From Nocardioides baculatus (GTDB lineage Bacteria > Actinomycetota > Actinomycetes > Propionibacteriales > Nocardioidaceae), in assembly GCF_016735675.1 (NCBI RefSeq), contig NZ_JAERSG010000006.1:1-64000 (forward strand): a stretch of 64,000 nucleotides of DNA, in the 5' to 3' direction. Positions within the stretch are counted from its first letter, which is position 1. Each line of letters begins with the position of its first letter. Below, piece by piece: positions 16,722 to 25,670 of the stretch. The notes under the pieces are model-generated. The model ran no database searches. It saw nothing but the letters and a program-made list of their open reading frames with translations, and was not told the origin of the DNA. The position numbers and the translations under genes were made by a program.

Positions 16722-19700
16722 CAGTTGGTCTCCACGGTGATCTGGGGGTCGGCGTCGAGCGCCGTGCGCAGGTCGTCGGTGCGCACGGACGCACCCGGGC
16801 GGCGGTGCGGGTTGGCGAGGTCGGTGAGGGCGAGGCCGCCGGTGGCGCCGGTGACCCGGCGCACGCCGACCCCCTCCGGGCCCACGGCGTAGGTCACCCG
16901 GGCGGTGCGTCCCGCGAGGCGTACGGTCGCGGTCAGGCCGTCCGCGCCGGTCGGGAGCACCGGGTCGACCTCGACGTGGTCGCCGCGGCGGCGCAGGCCG
17001 AGCAGCCGCTCGACCACGAGCCGCAGGGCCAGGCCGGGGCCGGACGAGTAGACGCGCCAGCCGCCCTCGAGCGGGACCTCGCCGGCCATCAGGTCGGCGT
17101 AGCGCTCGGACGCATCGACGCGGTCGGTGAAGGCGCCGTCGGACGACGAGTAGTAGCAGCTGCGCTGCCGGGGCCGCGCCTGCGGCACCCGGTCGCTCAG
17201 GCCCCACGGGCTGGCCAGCGACAGCGCGCGCAGCAGCCCGGCGCCGTCACCCACGCGGGAGAGCGCCTCGGCGTACCGGAGGTGTGCGTGCATGTACATC
17301 AGGCCGATCTCGCGGCCCCAGAACGTGCTCGCCTCGGCGCGCTGGAACGTCGACATCGGGCCGCCGCTGTAGGCGACGGGTCGGTCGAAGAGGCGGGCGC
17401 CGTCGGGCCCGAGCAGGTGCTCCTCGATCAGCCGCAGGTGGGCCTGCGACGCCTCGGGGTCGAGCACGTCGGACGTGATCGCGTGGATCCAGGGGAGGAC
17501 GCCGTACGTCAGTCCGGTGCGGGTGTCGCTGGGGTGGACCAGGGGGACGGCGGCACTGCCGGCCTCGGCGCGGTCGTAGAGCAGGTAGCCCGGCATCACG
17601 CCGTCGACCACCATGTCGGTGGCGATCGACCGACGGGTCCGCTCGACCAGCGCCTCGGCGTGGTCGGCGAGGTCGGTCGCCGCGCCGACGGCCCGGAGGC
17701 CGGCGACGAGCGCGTCGAGCGCCTGGACCTGGAGGACGGCCGTCCACGTGGACGCCATGCGGCGCGCGAGGTCGGGGTCGGCGGGCTGGAGGGAGTCGTT
17801 CCAGTCGCCGTGGCCGTAGGCCGGGAGCGGGGTGCCGGGCACCGCCATCTCCTCGATCCGGCCGACGGCGCGGCGCAGGTGCTCCTCCACCGAGGCAGGC
17901 GCGGTCGCTCCGTCGTCGCCGACGAACGGCACCTCGTCGCGGAGGATCGCCGCGTCGCCGGTGGCGAGCAGGTGCTCGCCCGCCGCGAGGACCGGCCAGA
18001 ACACGACGTCACCGTGCGAGTCCTGCTGGCCGTGCTCGGCGGTGGGTGGCATGAACTCGAACGCCTGCGGCCAGTCGCCGCGGGCGTTCTGCGCGCGCAT
18101 CACGCGGAGCAGCACGTCGTGGACCTCGTCGTGCCGGTCGAGCGCGGTCAGCAGGCCGACCGGGCCCTGGCAGACGTCGCGGGTGCCCCAGCCGCCACCG
18201 GAGTACTGCTCCAGCCCGCGGGGGGCGAGGTAGTGGATGAGGGCGTCGTGCGCGAACCACGGCACGGAGTCGGTGATCGCCGCGACCTCCCCGGCCTCGG
18301 GGGTGTGGCCCGCGAGGTCGAGCCGCAGCGAGCCGGTGACCTCGGGCCAGAACTCCTCGCCGACGCCGGCGCTGGTGGGGGCGGGGGCCGCGTCGGATGC
18401 TCGCAGGGCCAGCCGCCACGTGTCGGTCGCGTCGACGTCGAGGACGAGCCAGTGCTCGTCGCGCTCGGTGGAGACCTCGCCGGACCAGGCGAGGTCGAGG
18501 CCGAGGTCGTCCTCGCCACCGGTGTCGAGCGTGACGAGCAGGCGCGTCGCCGGACCGCGGACGACCCGGACCTCGAGCCCGAGCTCGTGCGTCGCGGCCG
18601 GCGCCCGGGAGACCACCTCGATCAGTCGGCCGTCGCCGGTGGCGTACCACCAGTGACACGCGTCGAGGCCGTTGGACCAGGCGCTCGGGAGGTCGAGCAG
18701 CTCCCACCCTGTCCCGTCGCCGTCGACGGTGCGGACGAGCACCCGCACGCCCTGCCCGCGGAACAGCCCGAGATAGCTGCGGCGCCCGGTGACCAACGTG
18801 TCGCGGCCGACGTGGCCGGCCGTGACCTGCGAGTGGAAGGTGCCGCCCATCCAGACGGTCGTGGTGAGGCTGCCCGCGTCGGGGACGAGGGTGTCGCCGG
18901 TGCGCAGGACCTGCCCGTGGGGGCGGAGGACCGACAGCTCGCGGGCGGCGGTCACGACCTCGCCGTGCGCGGTGCGCCACGTCGTCGGCGTCCCGTCGGC
19001 GTCGTGCTCCGTCGAGCCCGGCTCGGCGGTCAGCTCGAGCAGCGCGAGGTCGTCGTCGGTCAGGGGCACGCAGGCGAGCACGGGCGCGGACGCCAGCACC
19101 GACGCCGGTCCGTCGGGGGAGGACTCGTCGACGACATCGGCCAGGTCGACGTCGGGCGTGCTCGTACGGACGTGGGCCAGGGCGGAGTCGACGTGCCGCG
19201 CGTCCTCGGGGCCCGTCGCCCCGGGGTGGTCCGGCACCACGCGGCCGACGAACCCGGTGCGGTGCCGCCCGCCGGGCGCGAGGTCGGCCGCCGCATCCTG
19301 GATCGCGACGAGGGTGTGCTCGTGCTGGAGCCGGGTCGAGGGGAGCGGCGCGTCGAGGCCGGACCACTCCGTGCCGGTGACGGTGCGCGACACGAGCTGG
19401 TGCGCGTCGGTCGCCCAGCCCACGCCGCAGCCGGACGACGCGACGACGACCCACGGCACCCGCTCGCCGGGCATGTTCTGCCGGACAGCCAGGGCGACAC
19501 CGTGGTCGGCGGTCTCGACGGGGGTCACGTCGAGGTACTGGCTGACGTAGTACTGGTTGTTGGCCACCGCGCCGGCCGGGGCGAGCGCGGGGTCGTGGGT
19601 GAGCACGGCGTCGACGCGCACGGTCTCGCTGCCGCGGTTGCCGACCTCGAGGTCCCACGACCAGGCCAGGTCGTCCCGCCCGAGCGTCAGGGTGAGGGCG

Positions 19701-20008
19701 TAGTCGAGCCCGCCCCACGAGCCCGCGGCCACCAGGGCGTCGTCGACGACACCGACGCGGCTGGGCGCGTCCTGGCCGAGCAGGGGAGTGCGTCGTACGA
19801 CGTCGCCGCGCTCGTCGAGCACGCGCAGGTGCACGTTGGCGGCGCCCGCCTCGATGCTCGTGGCGGGGTTGAGGAGGAGGCTGAGGTCGCCCGCCTCGAA
19901 GCGGGTGAGGGCGCCGTCGGCATTGGCCTCGACGTGCATCCCCGAGGGGGTCTCGAGCCGGTGGCGAGGGCGGGTGCCGGGCCGCTGGATGGTGCGCATG
20001 GGGATCAT
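16721..20008 (-). CDS. GH94 glycoside phosphorylase, 1,2-beta-oligoglucan phosphorylase-like
   Basis: A 1095-residue enzyme of the GH94 inverting phosphorylase family, which uses phosphate to release alpha-glucose 1-phosphate from the non-reducing end. The catalytic aspartate lies in YGHGDWNDSLQP near residue 730. WGTRDVCQGPVGLL and YSGGPMSTFQRAEAS are further (alpha/alpha)6-barrel segments. The N-terminal beta-sandwich includes NNQYYVSQYLD and RQNMPG. Cellobiose phosphorylases are about 800 residues. The longer chain and these N-terminal motifs fit the 1,2-beta-oligoglucan phosphorylase (SOGP) and NdvB-related branch. No membrane segments are present, so it is not a cyclic-glucan synthase. 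It heads the minus-strand operon, diverging from the transporter. The ATG at 20008 is weakly supported; a second ATG is at 19999. Confidence 0.8.
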   Translation of the reverse strand: MIPMRTIQRPGTRPRHRLETPSGMHVEANADGALTRFEAGDLSLLLNPATSIEAGAANVHLRVLDERGDVVRRTPLLGQDAPSRVGVVDDALVAAGSWGGLDYALTLTLGRDDLAWSWDLEVGNRGSETVRVDAVLTHDPALAPAGAVANNQYYVSQYLDVTPVETADHGVALAVRQNMPGERVPWVVVASSGCGVGWATDAHQLVSRTVTGTEWSGLDAPLPSTRLQHEHTLVAIQDAAADLAPGGRHRTGFVGRVVPDHPGATGPEDARHVDSALAHVRTSTPDVDLADVVDESSPDGPASVLASAPVLACVPLTDDDLALLELTAEPGSTEHDADGTPTTWRTAHGEVVTAARELSVLRPHGQVLRTGDTLVPDAGSLTTTVWMGGTFHSQVTAGHVGRDTLVTGRRSYLGLFRGQGVRVLVRTVDGDGTGWELLDLPSAWSNGLDACHWWYATGDGRLIEVVSRAPAATHELGLEVRVVRGPATRLLVTLDTGGEDDLGLDLAWSGEVSTERDEHWLVLDVDATDTWRLALRASDAAPAPTSAGVGEEFWPEVTGSLRLDLAGHTPEAGEVAAITDSVPWFAHDALIHYLAPRGLEQYSGGGWGTRDVCQGPVGLLTALDRHDEVHDVLLRVMRAQNARGDWPQAFEFMPPTAEHGQQDSHGDVVFWPVLAAGEHLLATGDAAILRDEVPFVGDDGATAPASVEEHLRRAVGRIEEMAVPGTPLPAYGHGDWNDSLQPADPDLARRMASTWTAVLQVQALDALVAGLRAVGAATDLADHAEALVERTRRSIATDMVVDGVMPGYLLYDRAEAGSAAVPLVHPSDTRTGLTYGVLPWIHAITSDVLDPEASQAHLRLIEEHLLGPDGARLFDRPVAYSGGPMSTFQRAEASTFWGREIGLMYMHAHLRYAEALSRVGDGAGLLRALSLASPWGLSDRVPQARPRQRSCYYSSSDGAFTDRVDASERYADLMAGEVPLEGGWRVYSSGPGLALRLVVERLLGLRRRGDHVEVDPVLPTGADGLTATVRLAGRTARVTYAVGPEGVGVRRVTGATGGLALTDLANPHRRPGASVRTDDLRTALDADPQITVETN

Positions 20009-20058
20009 GCCTACCAGCCGTGAGAGGCCGAGTCAGGCCCGCGGAGCGCTGAAAGTAG

Positions 20059-20107
20059 ATGTAAGAAAACGGTTGAGCGTGGCGGCTGTCATGTAAGTAC
20101 TTACATG
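20059..20107. promoter_or_regulatory. Predicted LacI-family operator: perfect 18-bp palindrome plus an upstream half-site
   Basis: CATGTAAGTACTTACATG at 20090-20107 is a perfect palindrome in the spacer between the divergent GH94 and transporter operons. Its 14-base core follows the pattern TGnnAGnnCTnnCA, the same as the CebR cellobiose-repressor operator TGGGAGCGCTCCCA as I remember it. A matching half-site ATGTAAG is at 20059-20065. A -35-like TTGACG starts at 20119, so binding at the palindrome could block the plus-strand promoter. The LacI gene at 25671 is the likely ligand-responsive regulator. Confidence 0.65.
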
Positions 20108-20180
20108 CCTCCGGACCGTTGACGGGCCCGTGTGGCCACAGTCACGTTGGCTTCCTACCTCGCCTTCAGGAGGCCCTCCC

Positions 20181-21863
20181 TTGCGCATCTCTCGGCGTAC
20201 TTCCCAGACCACCTCGCTGCTCGTCGGCGGACTCGCCCTCAGCCTCGTCGCGACCGGTTGTGCCGGCAGCGCCAAGGACCAGGAGGACCAGGCCGCGGAC
20301 GGCATGATCGCCCAGCTGACGTTCCCCGCCGAGGTCGACGCGACCGTCGGCGGGCTCGGCAACTACAACCCGTACTCGCCGACCCCGCTCACCGCGGTCT
20401 GGCTCTACGAGCCGCTGATCGTGCGCAACAACCTCACGTGCGAGGAGACGCCGTGGCTGGCGACCGACGCGACGTGGGACGGCGGCGACAAGCTGACGCT
20501 CGACATCCGCGAGGGCGTGAAGTGGAGCGACGGCGAGGACTTCACCGCCGACGACGTCGCCTTCACGCTGAACCTCCAGAAGGAGTTCCCCGGCATGGAC
20601 AAGTCCGGGCTCTGGAACGACACCTTCGGTGCGCCCGCGAAGTCCGTCACCGCCGACGGCAACCAGGTCGTCATCGAGTTCGAGGGCAACGCCGCCGCGA
20701 AGTACGACGGGATCATCTCCACCAAGATCCTTCCCGAGCACGTCTACGCCGACGTCGACGACCCGACGACGTACGTCGACAAGGAGCCGGTCGGCACGGG
20801 CCCGTTCGAGGTCGAGAGCTACAACGGTCGCCGGCTCACCCTGGCTCGCCGCGACGACTACTGGCAGGCCGACAAGATCAAGGTCGAGAAGATCGTCCAG
20901 GAGGGCATCTTCGACTCCTCGCAGGCCGCGCTCAAGCTGGAGACCGGCGAGATCGACGCCTACTACGGCGACATCCCGAACCCGCAGAGGACCGTGGTCG
21001 ACAAGGACCCCGACAACACCGGCTTCTTCTACGCCCCGGCCGGCACCACGGTGCTCACCGGCAACCTCACCGAGGAGCCGTGGAGCGACCCGAAGTTCCG
21101 TGAGGCGATCTCCTACGGCATGGACAAGGAGTCGATGTCGGAGAAGGGCATCTACGGGATCATGGAGCCCGCCAGCCAGACCGGCCTCAAGCTCCCCGCG
21201 ATGGAGGACCTGCTCCCCGAGGAGTACGCCGGCGCCGACACGGTGCTGCCCTACGACCCCGACAAGGCCGCCGAGATGCTCGACGCGGCCGGCTACGAGG
21301 AGGGCGCCGACGGCAAGCGGACGATGCCCGACGGGAGCCCGCTGTCGGTGGACTTCTCCGTGCAGGCCGGCTTCATCGACTACGAGGCGATCGCCGAGGT
21401 CGTCGCCGACGACCTCAACGACCTCGGTGTGGACACCAAGGTCACCGCGTCGGCTCCCGAGTCGGTCGACGAGCAGAAGAAGACCGGCGACTTCAACGCG
21501 GTCCTGGAGTACCTCCACGGCGGATGCGAGCTGGCCCGCAACCTCGGGTCCAAGCTCAACAGCAAGCAGTTCCCGACCGAGCAGGACATCTTCCCCAACG
21601 TCGGGCGCTACTCCGACCCGGCCACGGACGACGCGATCGCCCAGCTGTCCGGGGCGACGTCCCGCGAGGAGCAGAAGCCGTACCTCGGCGAGCTGGTCGA
21701 CGTGATGATGACCGAGTACCCGGTCACCTCGCTGATCTACGCGCCCTCGCGCACGATCTACCGCACCGACCACGCCGAGGGCTGGCCCACCGAGGACAAC
21801 CCCTACGCCAGTGGTGCCGACGACCGACTCCTGGTGATGACGCACCTGGTTCCCCCGAGCTGA
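20181..21863 (+). CDS. ABC transporter substrate-binding lipoprotein, family 5 (peptide/oligosaccharide type)
   Basis: A 560-residue extracytoplasmic lipoprotein that delivers ligand to the ABC permeases encoded next. The N-terminal signal contains LSLVATGCAG with the lipidated cysteine near residue 28. I chose the TTG at 20181 because CAGGAGG lies 7 bases upstream; an in-frame GTG at 20130 would spoil the signal peptide. The mature part is a family-5 binding protein: LTAVWLYEPLIV, LTLDIREGVKWSDG and VEKIVQEGIFDSSQAALKL are typical. This family is named for oligopeptides and dipeptides, but several members bind oligosaccharides such as cellobiose. Divergence from GH94-GH3-GH35 and co-transcription with a LacI regulator favour a beta-glucooligosaccharide ligand. 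That ligand is an inference. Confidence 0.85.
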   Translation: MRISRRTSQTTSLLVGGLALSLVATGCAGSAKDQEDQAADGMIAQLTFPAEVDATVGGLGNYNPYSPTPLTAVWLYEPLIVRNNLTCEETPWLATDATWDGGDKLTLDIREGVKWSDGEDFTADDVAFTLNLQKEFPGMDKSGLWNDTFGAPAKSVTADGNQVVIEFEGNAAAKYDGIISTKILPEHVYADVDDPTTYVDKEPVGTGPFEVESYNGRRLTLARRDDYWQADKIKVEKIVQEGIFDSSQAALKLETGEIDAYYGDIPNPQRTVVDKDPDNTGFFYAPAGTTVLTGNLTEEPWSDPKFREAISYGMDKESMSEKGIYGIMEPASQTGLKLPAMEDLLPEEYAGADTVLPYDPDKAAEMLDAAGYEEGADGKRTMPDGSPLSVDFSVQAGFIDYEAIAEVVADDLNDLGVDTKVTASAPESVDEQKKTGDFNAVLEYLHGGCELARNLGSKLNSKQFPTEQDIFPNVGRYSDPATDDAIAQLSGATSREEQKPYLGELVDVMMTEYPVTSLIYAPSRTIYRTDHAEGWPTEDNPYASGADDRLLVMTHLVPPS

Positions 21864-21873
21864 GGCGGCGCCC

Positions 21874-22863
21874 GTGCGGTACTTCCTCCGAAAGCTCGGC
21901 TTCTTCGTCGGCACGCTCTGGGCCGTCGTGACGCTGAACTTCCTCATCCCGCGCATCCAGCCCGGCGACCCCGCCGAGCTGATGGTGCGACGCCTGCAGG
22001 GCAAGGACAGCCAGCTCGACGCGGCCCAGGTCCGGGCGATGCGCTCGATGCTGGGCACGCCCGACGGCTCGCTGTGGTCGCAGTACTGGGACTACCTGGG
22101 CGACCTGCTGCACGGGAACTTCGGGGTGTCGTACACGTACTACCCGTTCAAGGTCAGCGAGGTGATCGGCCAGGCCATCTGGTGGACGGTCGGCCTGGTC
22201 GTCGTCACGCAGATCATCTCCTTCGCGATCGGCATGGTGCTCGGGGCGTACGCCGCATGGCGCCGCAACACCAAGCTGGACGCGACGATCACCATCGGCT
22301 CGACGTTCGTCGGCACCCTGCAGCCGTTCTGGATCGCGCTCGTCCTGGTCTACGTCTTCGGCTACTCGCTGGGGTGGTTCCCGACCTCCGGCGGCTACTC
22401 CGCGTCGACGCCGGGGTGGAACGCCGCCTTCATCGAGGAGGTCATCTCCTACTCCACGTTGCCGGCCCTGACCCTGCTGATCGTCACCCCGATCGGCTGG
22501 ATCCTGGGCATGCGCAACACGATGATCATGAACCTCGGTGAGGACTACATCCGGCTCGCCAAGGCGAAGGGGCTGTCCGACCGCACGGTCGCGCTGCGGT
22601 ACGCCGCCCGCAACGCGCTGCTGCCGAGCGTCACCGGCTTCGCGCTCGCGCTCGGTGGCGTGCTCGGCGGCACGATCCTGGTCGAGACGGTCTTCGACTA
22701 CCCGGGACTCGGGCGCCTGATGGGGGAGGCCGTGCAGAACAAGGACTACCCGCTCCTGCAGACGCTCATGCTGCTGACGACGACGGGGGTGCTGGTGGCC
22801 AACCTGATCGCCGACCTCCTCTACGGCGTCCTGGACCCGCGAGCACGGAGGGCCGAGGGATGA
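21874..22863 (+). CDS. ABC transporter permease, DppB/OppB type
   Basis: A 329-residue integral membrane protein with about six transmembrane helices. The first is near residues 8-29, followed by an extracytoplasmic domain (QPGDPAELMVRR to YPFKVSEVI). The cytoplasmic EAA loop appears as EDYIRLAKAKGLSDRTVALRYAARN (from about residue 224), the contact point for the ATPase. It begins with GTG 10 bases after the binding-protein stop and ends by overlapping the second permease (ATGA). It forms half of the translocation pore of a PepT-class importer. The whole transporter is encoded consecutively in the order binding protein, permease, permease, ATPase. Confidence 0.85.
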   Translation: MRYFLRKLGFFVGTLWAVVTLNFLIPRIQPGDPAELMVRRLQGKDSQLDAAQVRAMRSMLGTPDGSLWSQYWDYLGDLLHGNFGVSYTYYPFKVSEVIGQAIWWTVGLVVVTQIISFAIGMVLGAYAAWRRNTKLDATITIGSTFVGTLQPFWIALVLVYVFGYSLGWFPTSGGYSASTPGWNAAFIEEVISYSTLPALTLLIVTPIGWILGMRNTMIMNLGEDYIRLAKAKGLSDRTVALRYAARNALLPSVTGFALALGGVLGGTILVETVFDYPGLGRLMGEAVQNKDYPLLQTLMLLTTTGVLVANLIADLLYGVLDPRARRAEG

Positions 22864-23801
22864 GCACCACTCCGAACGACTTCATGGCTGAAGGCGAGCC
22901 CGACCAGTCACGGTCCGTCGAGGGATTGGCCGTCGAGCAGGTCGGCAGCGCCACCACGCCCGACCGCTGGTGGCAGGTGATCTGGTCGAGCAAGAAGGCC
23001 CGCGTCGGGCTCGTGATCCTCGGGATCTACGTCCTGATGGCGGTCTTCGCGCCGCTGATCGCACCGCACGACCCGCTCGACGGCAGCTTCACGCCGTTGC
23101 AGCAGCCCTCCGGCGAGCACTGGCTCGGCACCAACACCAACGGGCGCGACATCGCCTCGCAGCTGATCTTCGGCAGCCGGGTCTCGCTCCTCGTCGGCCT
23201 GTTCGGCGGTGCCCTGGCCACCGCGATCGCCCTCGTCGTCGGGCTGGTGTCCGGCTACACCGAGGGCACGATCGTCGACGACGTCCTCAGCTTCGTCACC
23301 AACGTCGCGCTGGTGATCCCCGCGCTGCCGCTGATCATCACGCTCGTGGCGTACTCCGACACCCGCGGCGTCTGGCTGATCGTCGGCATCATCGCGATCA
23401 CCTCGTGGGCGGGTGCCGCACGCGGCAAGCGTGCGCAGATCATCACGCTCCGCAACCGCGACTTCGTCACCTCGGCGAAGTTCTCCGGCGAGAGCGGCGC
23501 CCGGATCATCTTCAGCGAGATCATGCCCAACATGAACTCGCTGGTGGTGGCGGGCTTCGTCGGCGCCGCCACCGGTGCCGTGGGTGCGGAGGCGGGCCTC
23601 GCGGTCCTCGGCCTCGGCGACACCCGCTCGGTCTCGTGGGGGACGATGCTCTACCAGGCCGACGCCCAGGGAGCGATCCAGCAGGGCCTCCTCACGTGGA
23701 TCTTCGCGCCGGGCCTCGCCCTGGCCCTCCTCATCACCGCGATGTCGTTCATCAACTTCGGCGTCGACCTGCTCAGCAACCCCCACCTGAGGGAGGACTG
23801 A
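22860..23801 (+). CDS. ABC transporter permease, DppC/OppC type
   Basis: A 313-residue permease with a long N-terminal cytoplasmic segment (about 45 residues) before the first helix, as in DppC proteins. The characteristic post-helix motif LIAPHDPLDGSF and the binding-protein-facing GEHWLGTNTNGRDIASQLI are visible around residues 70-102. The EAA loop is NRDFVTSAKFSGESGARIIF, about residues 200-219. The start ATG overlaps the DppB-type stop by four bases. It pairs with the upstream permease to make the membrane channel. The stop lies one base before the ATPase start, so stoichiometry is set by coupled translation. Confidence 0.85.
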   Translation: MSTTPNDFMAEGEPDQSRSVEGLAVEQVGSATTPDRWWQVIWSSKKARVGLVILGIYVLMAVFAPLIAPHDPLDGSFTPLQQPSGEHWLGTNTNGRDIASQLIFGSRVSLLVGLFGGALATAIALVVGLVSGYTEGTIVDDVLSFVTNVALVIPALPLIITLVAYSDTRGVWLIVGIIAITSWAGAARGKRAQIITLRNRDFVTSAKFSGESGARIIFSEIMPNMNSLVVAGFVGAATGAVGAEAGLAVLGLGDTRSVSWGTMLYQADAQGAIQQGLLTWIFAPGLALALLITAMSFINFGVDLLSNPHLRED

Positions 23802-23802
23802 C

Positions 23803-25635
23803 ATGACAGGCAGCCCACTCCTGGAGGTGAAGAACCTCGAGGTGCGCTACGAGCCCAAGCGGGCGCGGTCGATGACGGCGGTGCAGGACGTGTCGTTCGA
23901 CATCGCCCCCGGTGAGTTCGTCGGCCTGATCGGCGAGTCCGGCTCGGGCAAGACCACCCTCGCCACCGCGCTGCTGCGACTGCTGGAGAAGCCCGGCCGG
24001 ATCAGCGCCGGCTCGATCACCTTCGACGGCACCGACATCACGCACCTCGACCAGGACGAGCTGCGTGACCTGCGCTGGCGCGACCTCTCGACGGTCTTCC
24101 AGAGCAGCATGAACTCGCTCAACCCCGTGATCCGGATCGAGCCGCAGTTCCGCGACGCGATCGAGGCGCACTCCGACCTGCGCGGCGAGGCGGTGTCGGA
24201 GCGGGTCCGCGAGCTGTTCGACATGGTGTTCATCGACCACCGCTTCATCACCTCGTTCCCGCACGAGCTGTCCGGCGGCATGAAGCAGCGCGTCAACCTC
24301 GCGCTCGCGCTGGCGCTCGACCCCAAGCTGGTGCTGCTCGACGAGCCGACCACCGGCCTCGACGTCGTCGTCCAGCACTCGATCCTGGAGAACGTGCGCA
24401 AGCTCCAGGAGGAGAAGGGCTTCGCGGTCCTCTTCATCAGCCACGACATCGGCACCGTGCTCGACCTGTCCGACCGGATCCTGGTGATGTACGCCGGCCG
24501 CATCGTCGAGTCGCAGCCGGCCGGCGAGCTGCTCCGCGAGCCGATGCACCCCTACACGAAGGGGCTTCTCGGGTCCTACGGCGATCCGCGCGCGGAGACC
24601 GTACGCATCACCTACATCCCCGGCCGTCCACCGGACCTCAGTCTCGAGCACCAGGGCTGCGCGTTCGCCGCGCGGTGCCCGGAGAAGATCGAGCGCTGCC
24701 TGACCGACTACCCCGAGCTCCTGCCGCGCAGCGCGGGCGACGTCGCCTGCCACGTCGCCCAGCAGTCCGGCGGCACCCGCCACTTCGACGGTCCCGAGTT
24801 CGTGAAGTCGGCCGACGACTCGGAGAGGGCGCGCGAGCGCGAGGTCGTGCTGACGGTGGACAACGTCACCAAGGTCTTCGAGAAGCGCCGCGGCCTCAAG
24901 GTCGAGCGCACCGAGGCGGTCACCGACGCCAGCTTCGTGCTGCACAAGGGCGGCGTCACCGCCCTCGTCGGCCAGAGCGGCAGCGGCAAGTCGACCCTGG
25001 CGCGGATGATCACCGGCATCGACAGCCCGACCGAGGGCCGGATCGTCTTCCACGGTCCCGACGGGGACCAGCAGGTCTCCTCGTTCCGCGGCCGCGCGCT
25101 GCGCGACTACCGCAGCCACGTCCAGATGGTCTTCCAGGACCCCTACTCCGCGCTCAACCCCACCAAGCGGATCGGGCAGATCCTCGAGCGGCCGCTGGTC
25201 AACTTCCACGGCCTGAAGGGCGAGGAGCGCAGGAGGCGGGTGGAGGAGCTGCTCGAGACGGTGGCCCTGACACCGTCCGACCGCTTCGTGAACCGCTACG
25301 CCTACGAGCTCTCCGGTGGGCAGCGGCAGCGTGTCGTGATCGCCCGCGCGCTGGCGGTGCTGCCCGAGGTGATCGTGGCCGACGAGCCGATCTCGAGCCT
25401 CGACGTGTCGATCCGCGCCGAGATCCTCGAGCTGCTCAACGACCTCGTGCAGACCCACGACGTCGGCATCCTCTACATCACGCACGACCTGCTGAGTGCC
25501 CGGATGCTCGCCGACGACGTGATCGTGCTCAACGAGGGACGGGTGGTGGAGCAGGGCCCCGCGCTGCAGGTCATCCGCGACCCGCAGGACGACTACACCC
25601 GGACGTTGCTGGACGCGGTGCCCAACCCGTTCTAG
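23803..25635 (+). CDS. Fused double ABC ATPase (DppD-DppF type)
   Basis: A 610-residue protein holding two complete nucleotide-binding domains that power the importer from the cytoplasm. The first half has Walker A GESGSGKTT (44-52), signature LSGGMKQR and Walker B VLLDEPTTGLD. It ends with the oligopeptide-transporter C-terminal region containing CAFAARCPEKIERC, a cysteine cluster usual in OppD/DppD. The second half has Walker A GQSGSGKST (390-398), signature LSGGQRQR and Walker B VIVADEPISSLD, followed by an OppF-like end without the cysteine region. Both sites look competent. The fusion makes a four-protein transporter operon. It sits one base after the second permease and 35 bases before the LacI gene. 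Confidence 0.88.
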   Translation: MTGSPLLEVKNLEVRYEPKRARSMTAVQDVSFDIAPGEFVGLIGESGSGKTTLATALLRLLEKPGRISAGSITFDGTDITHLDQDELRDLRWRDLSTVFQSSMNSLNPVIRIEPQFRDAIEAHSDLRGEAVSERVRELFDMVFIDHRFITSFPHELSGGMKQRVNLALALALDPKLVLLDEPTTGLDVVVQHSILENVRKLQEEKGFAVLFISHDIGTVLDLSDRILVMYAGRIVESQPAGELLREPMHPYTKGLLGSYGDPRAETVRITYIPGRPPDLSLEHQGCAFAARCPEKIERCLTDYPELLPRSAGDVACHVAQQSGGTRHFDGPEFVKSADDSERAREREVVLTVDNVTKVFEKRRGLKVERTEAVTDASFVLHKGGVTALVGQSGSGKSTLARMITGIDSPTEGRIVFHGPDGDQQVSSFRGRALRDYRSHVQMVFQDPYSALNPTKRIGQILERPLVNFHGLKGEERRRRVEELLETVALTPSDRFVNRYAYELSGGQRQRVVIARALAVLPEVIVADEPISSLDVSIRAEILELLNDLVQTHDVGILYITHDLLSARMLADDVIVLNEGRVVEQGPALQVIRDPQDDYTRTLLDAVPNPF

Positions 25636-25670
25636 GCCCCAGTCTGGGTGGCTCTGCGAGGCTGTGCCCC

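Noticed and set aside
16709..20023. A 1104-codon open frame on the plus strand
   Set aside because: It mirrors the GH94 gene and has the composition typical of antisense frames here. The GH94 frame carries clear catalytic motifs.
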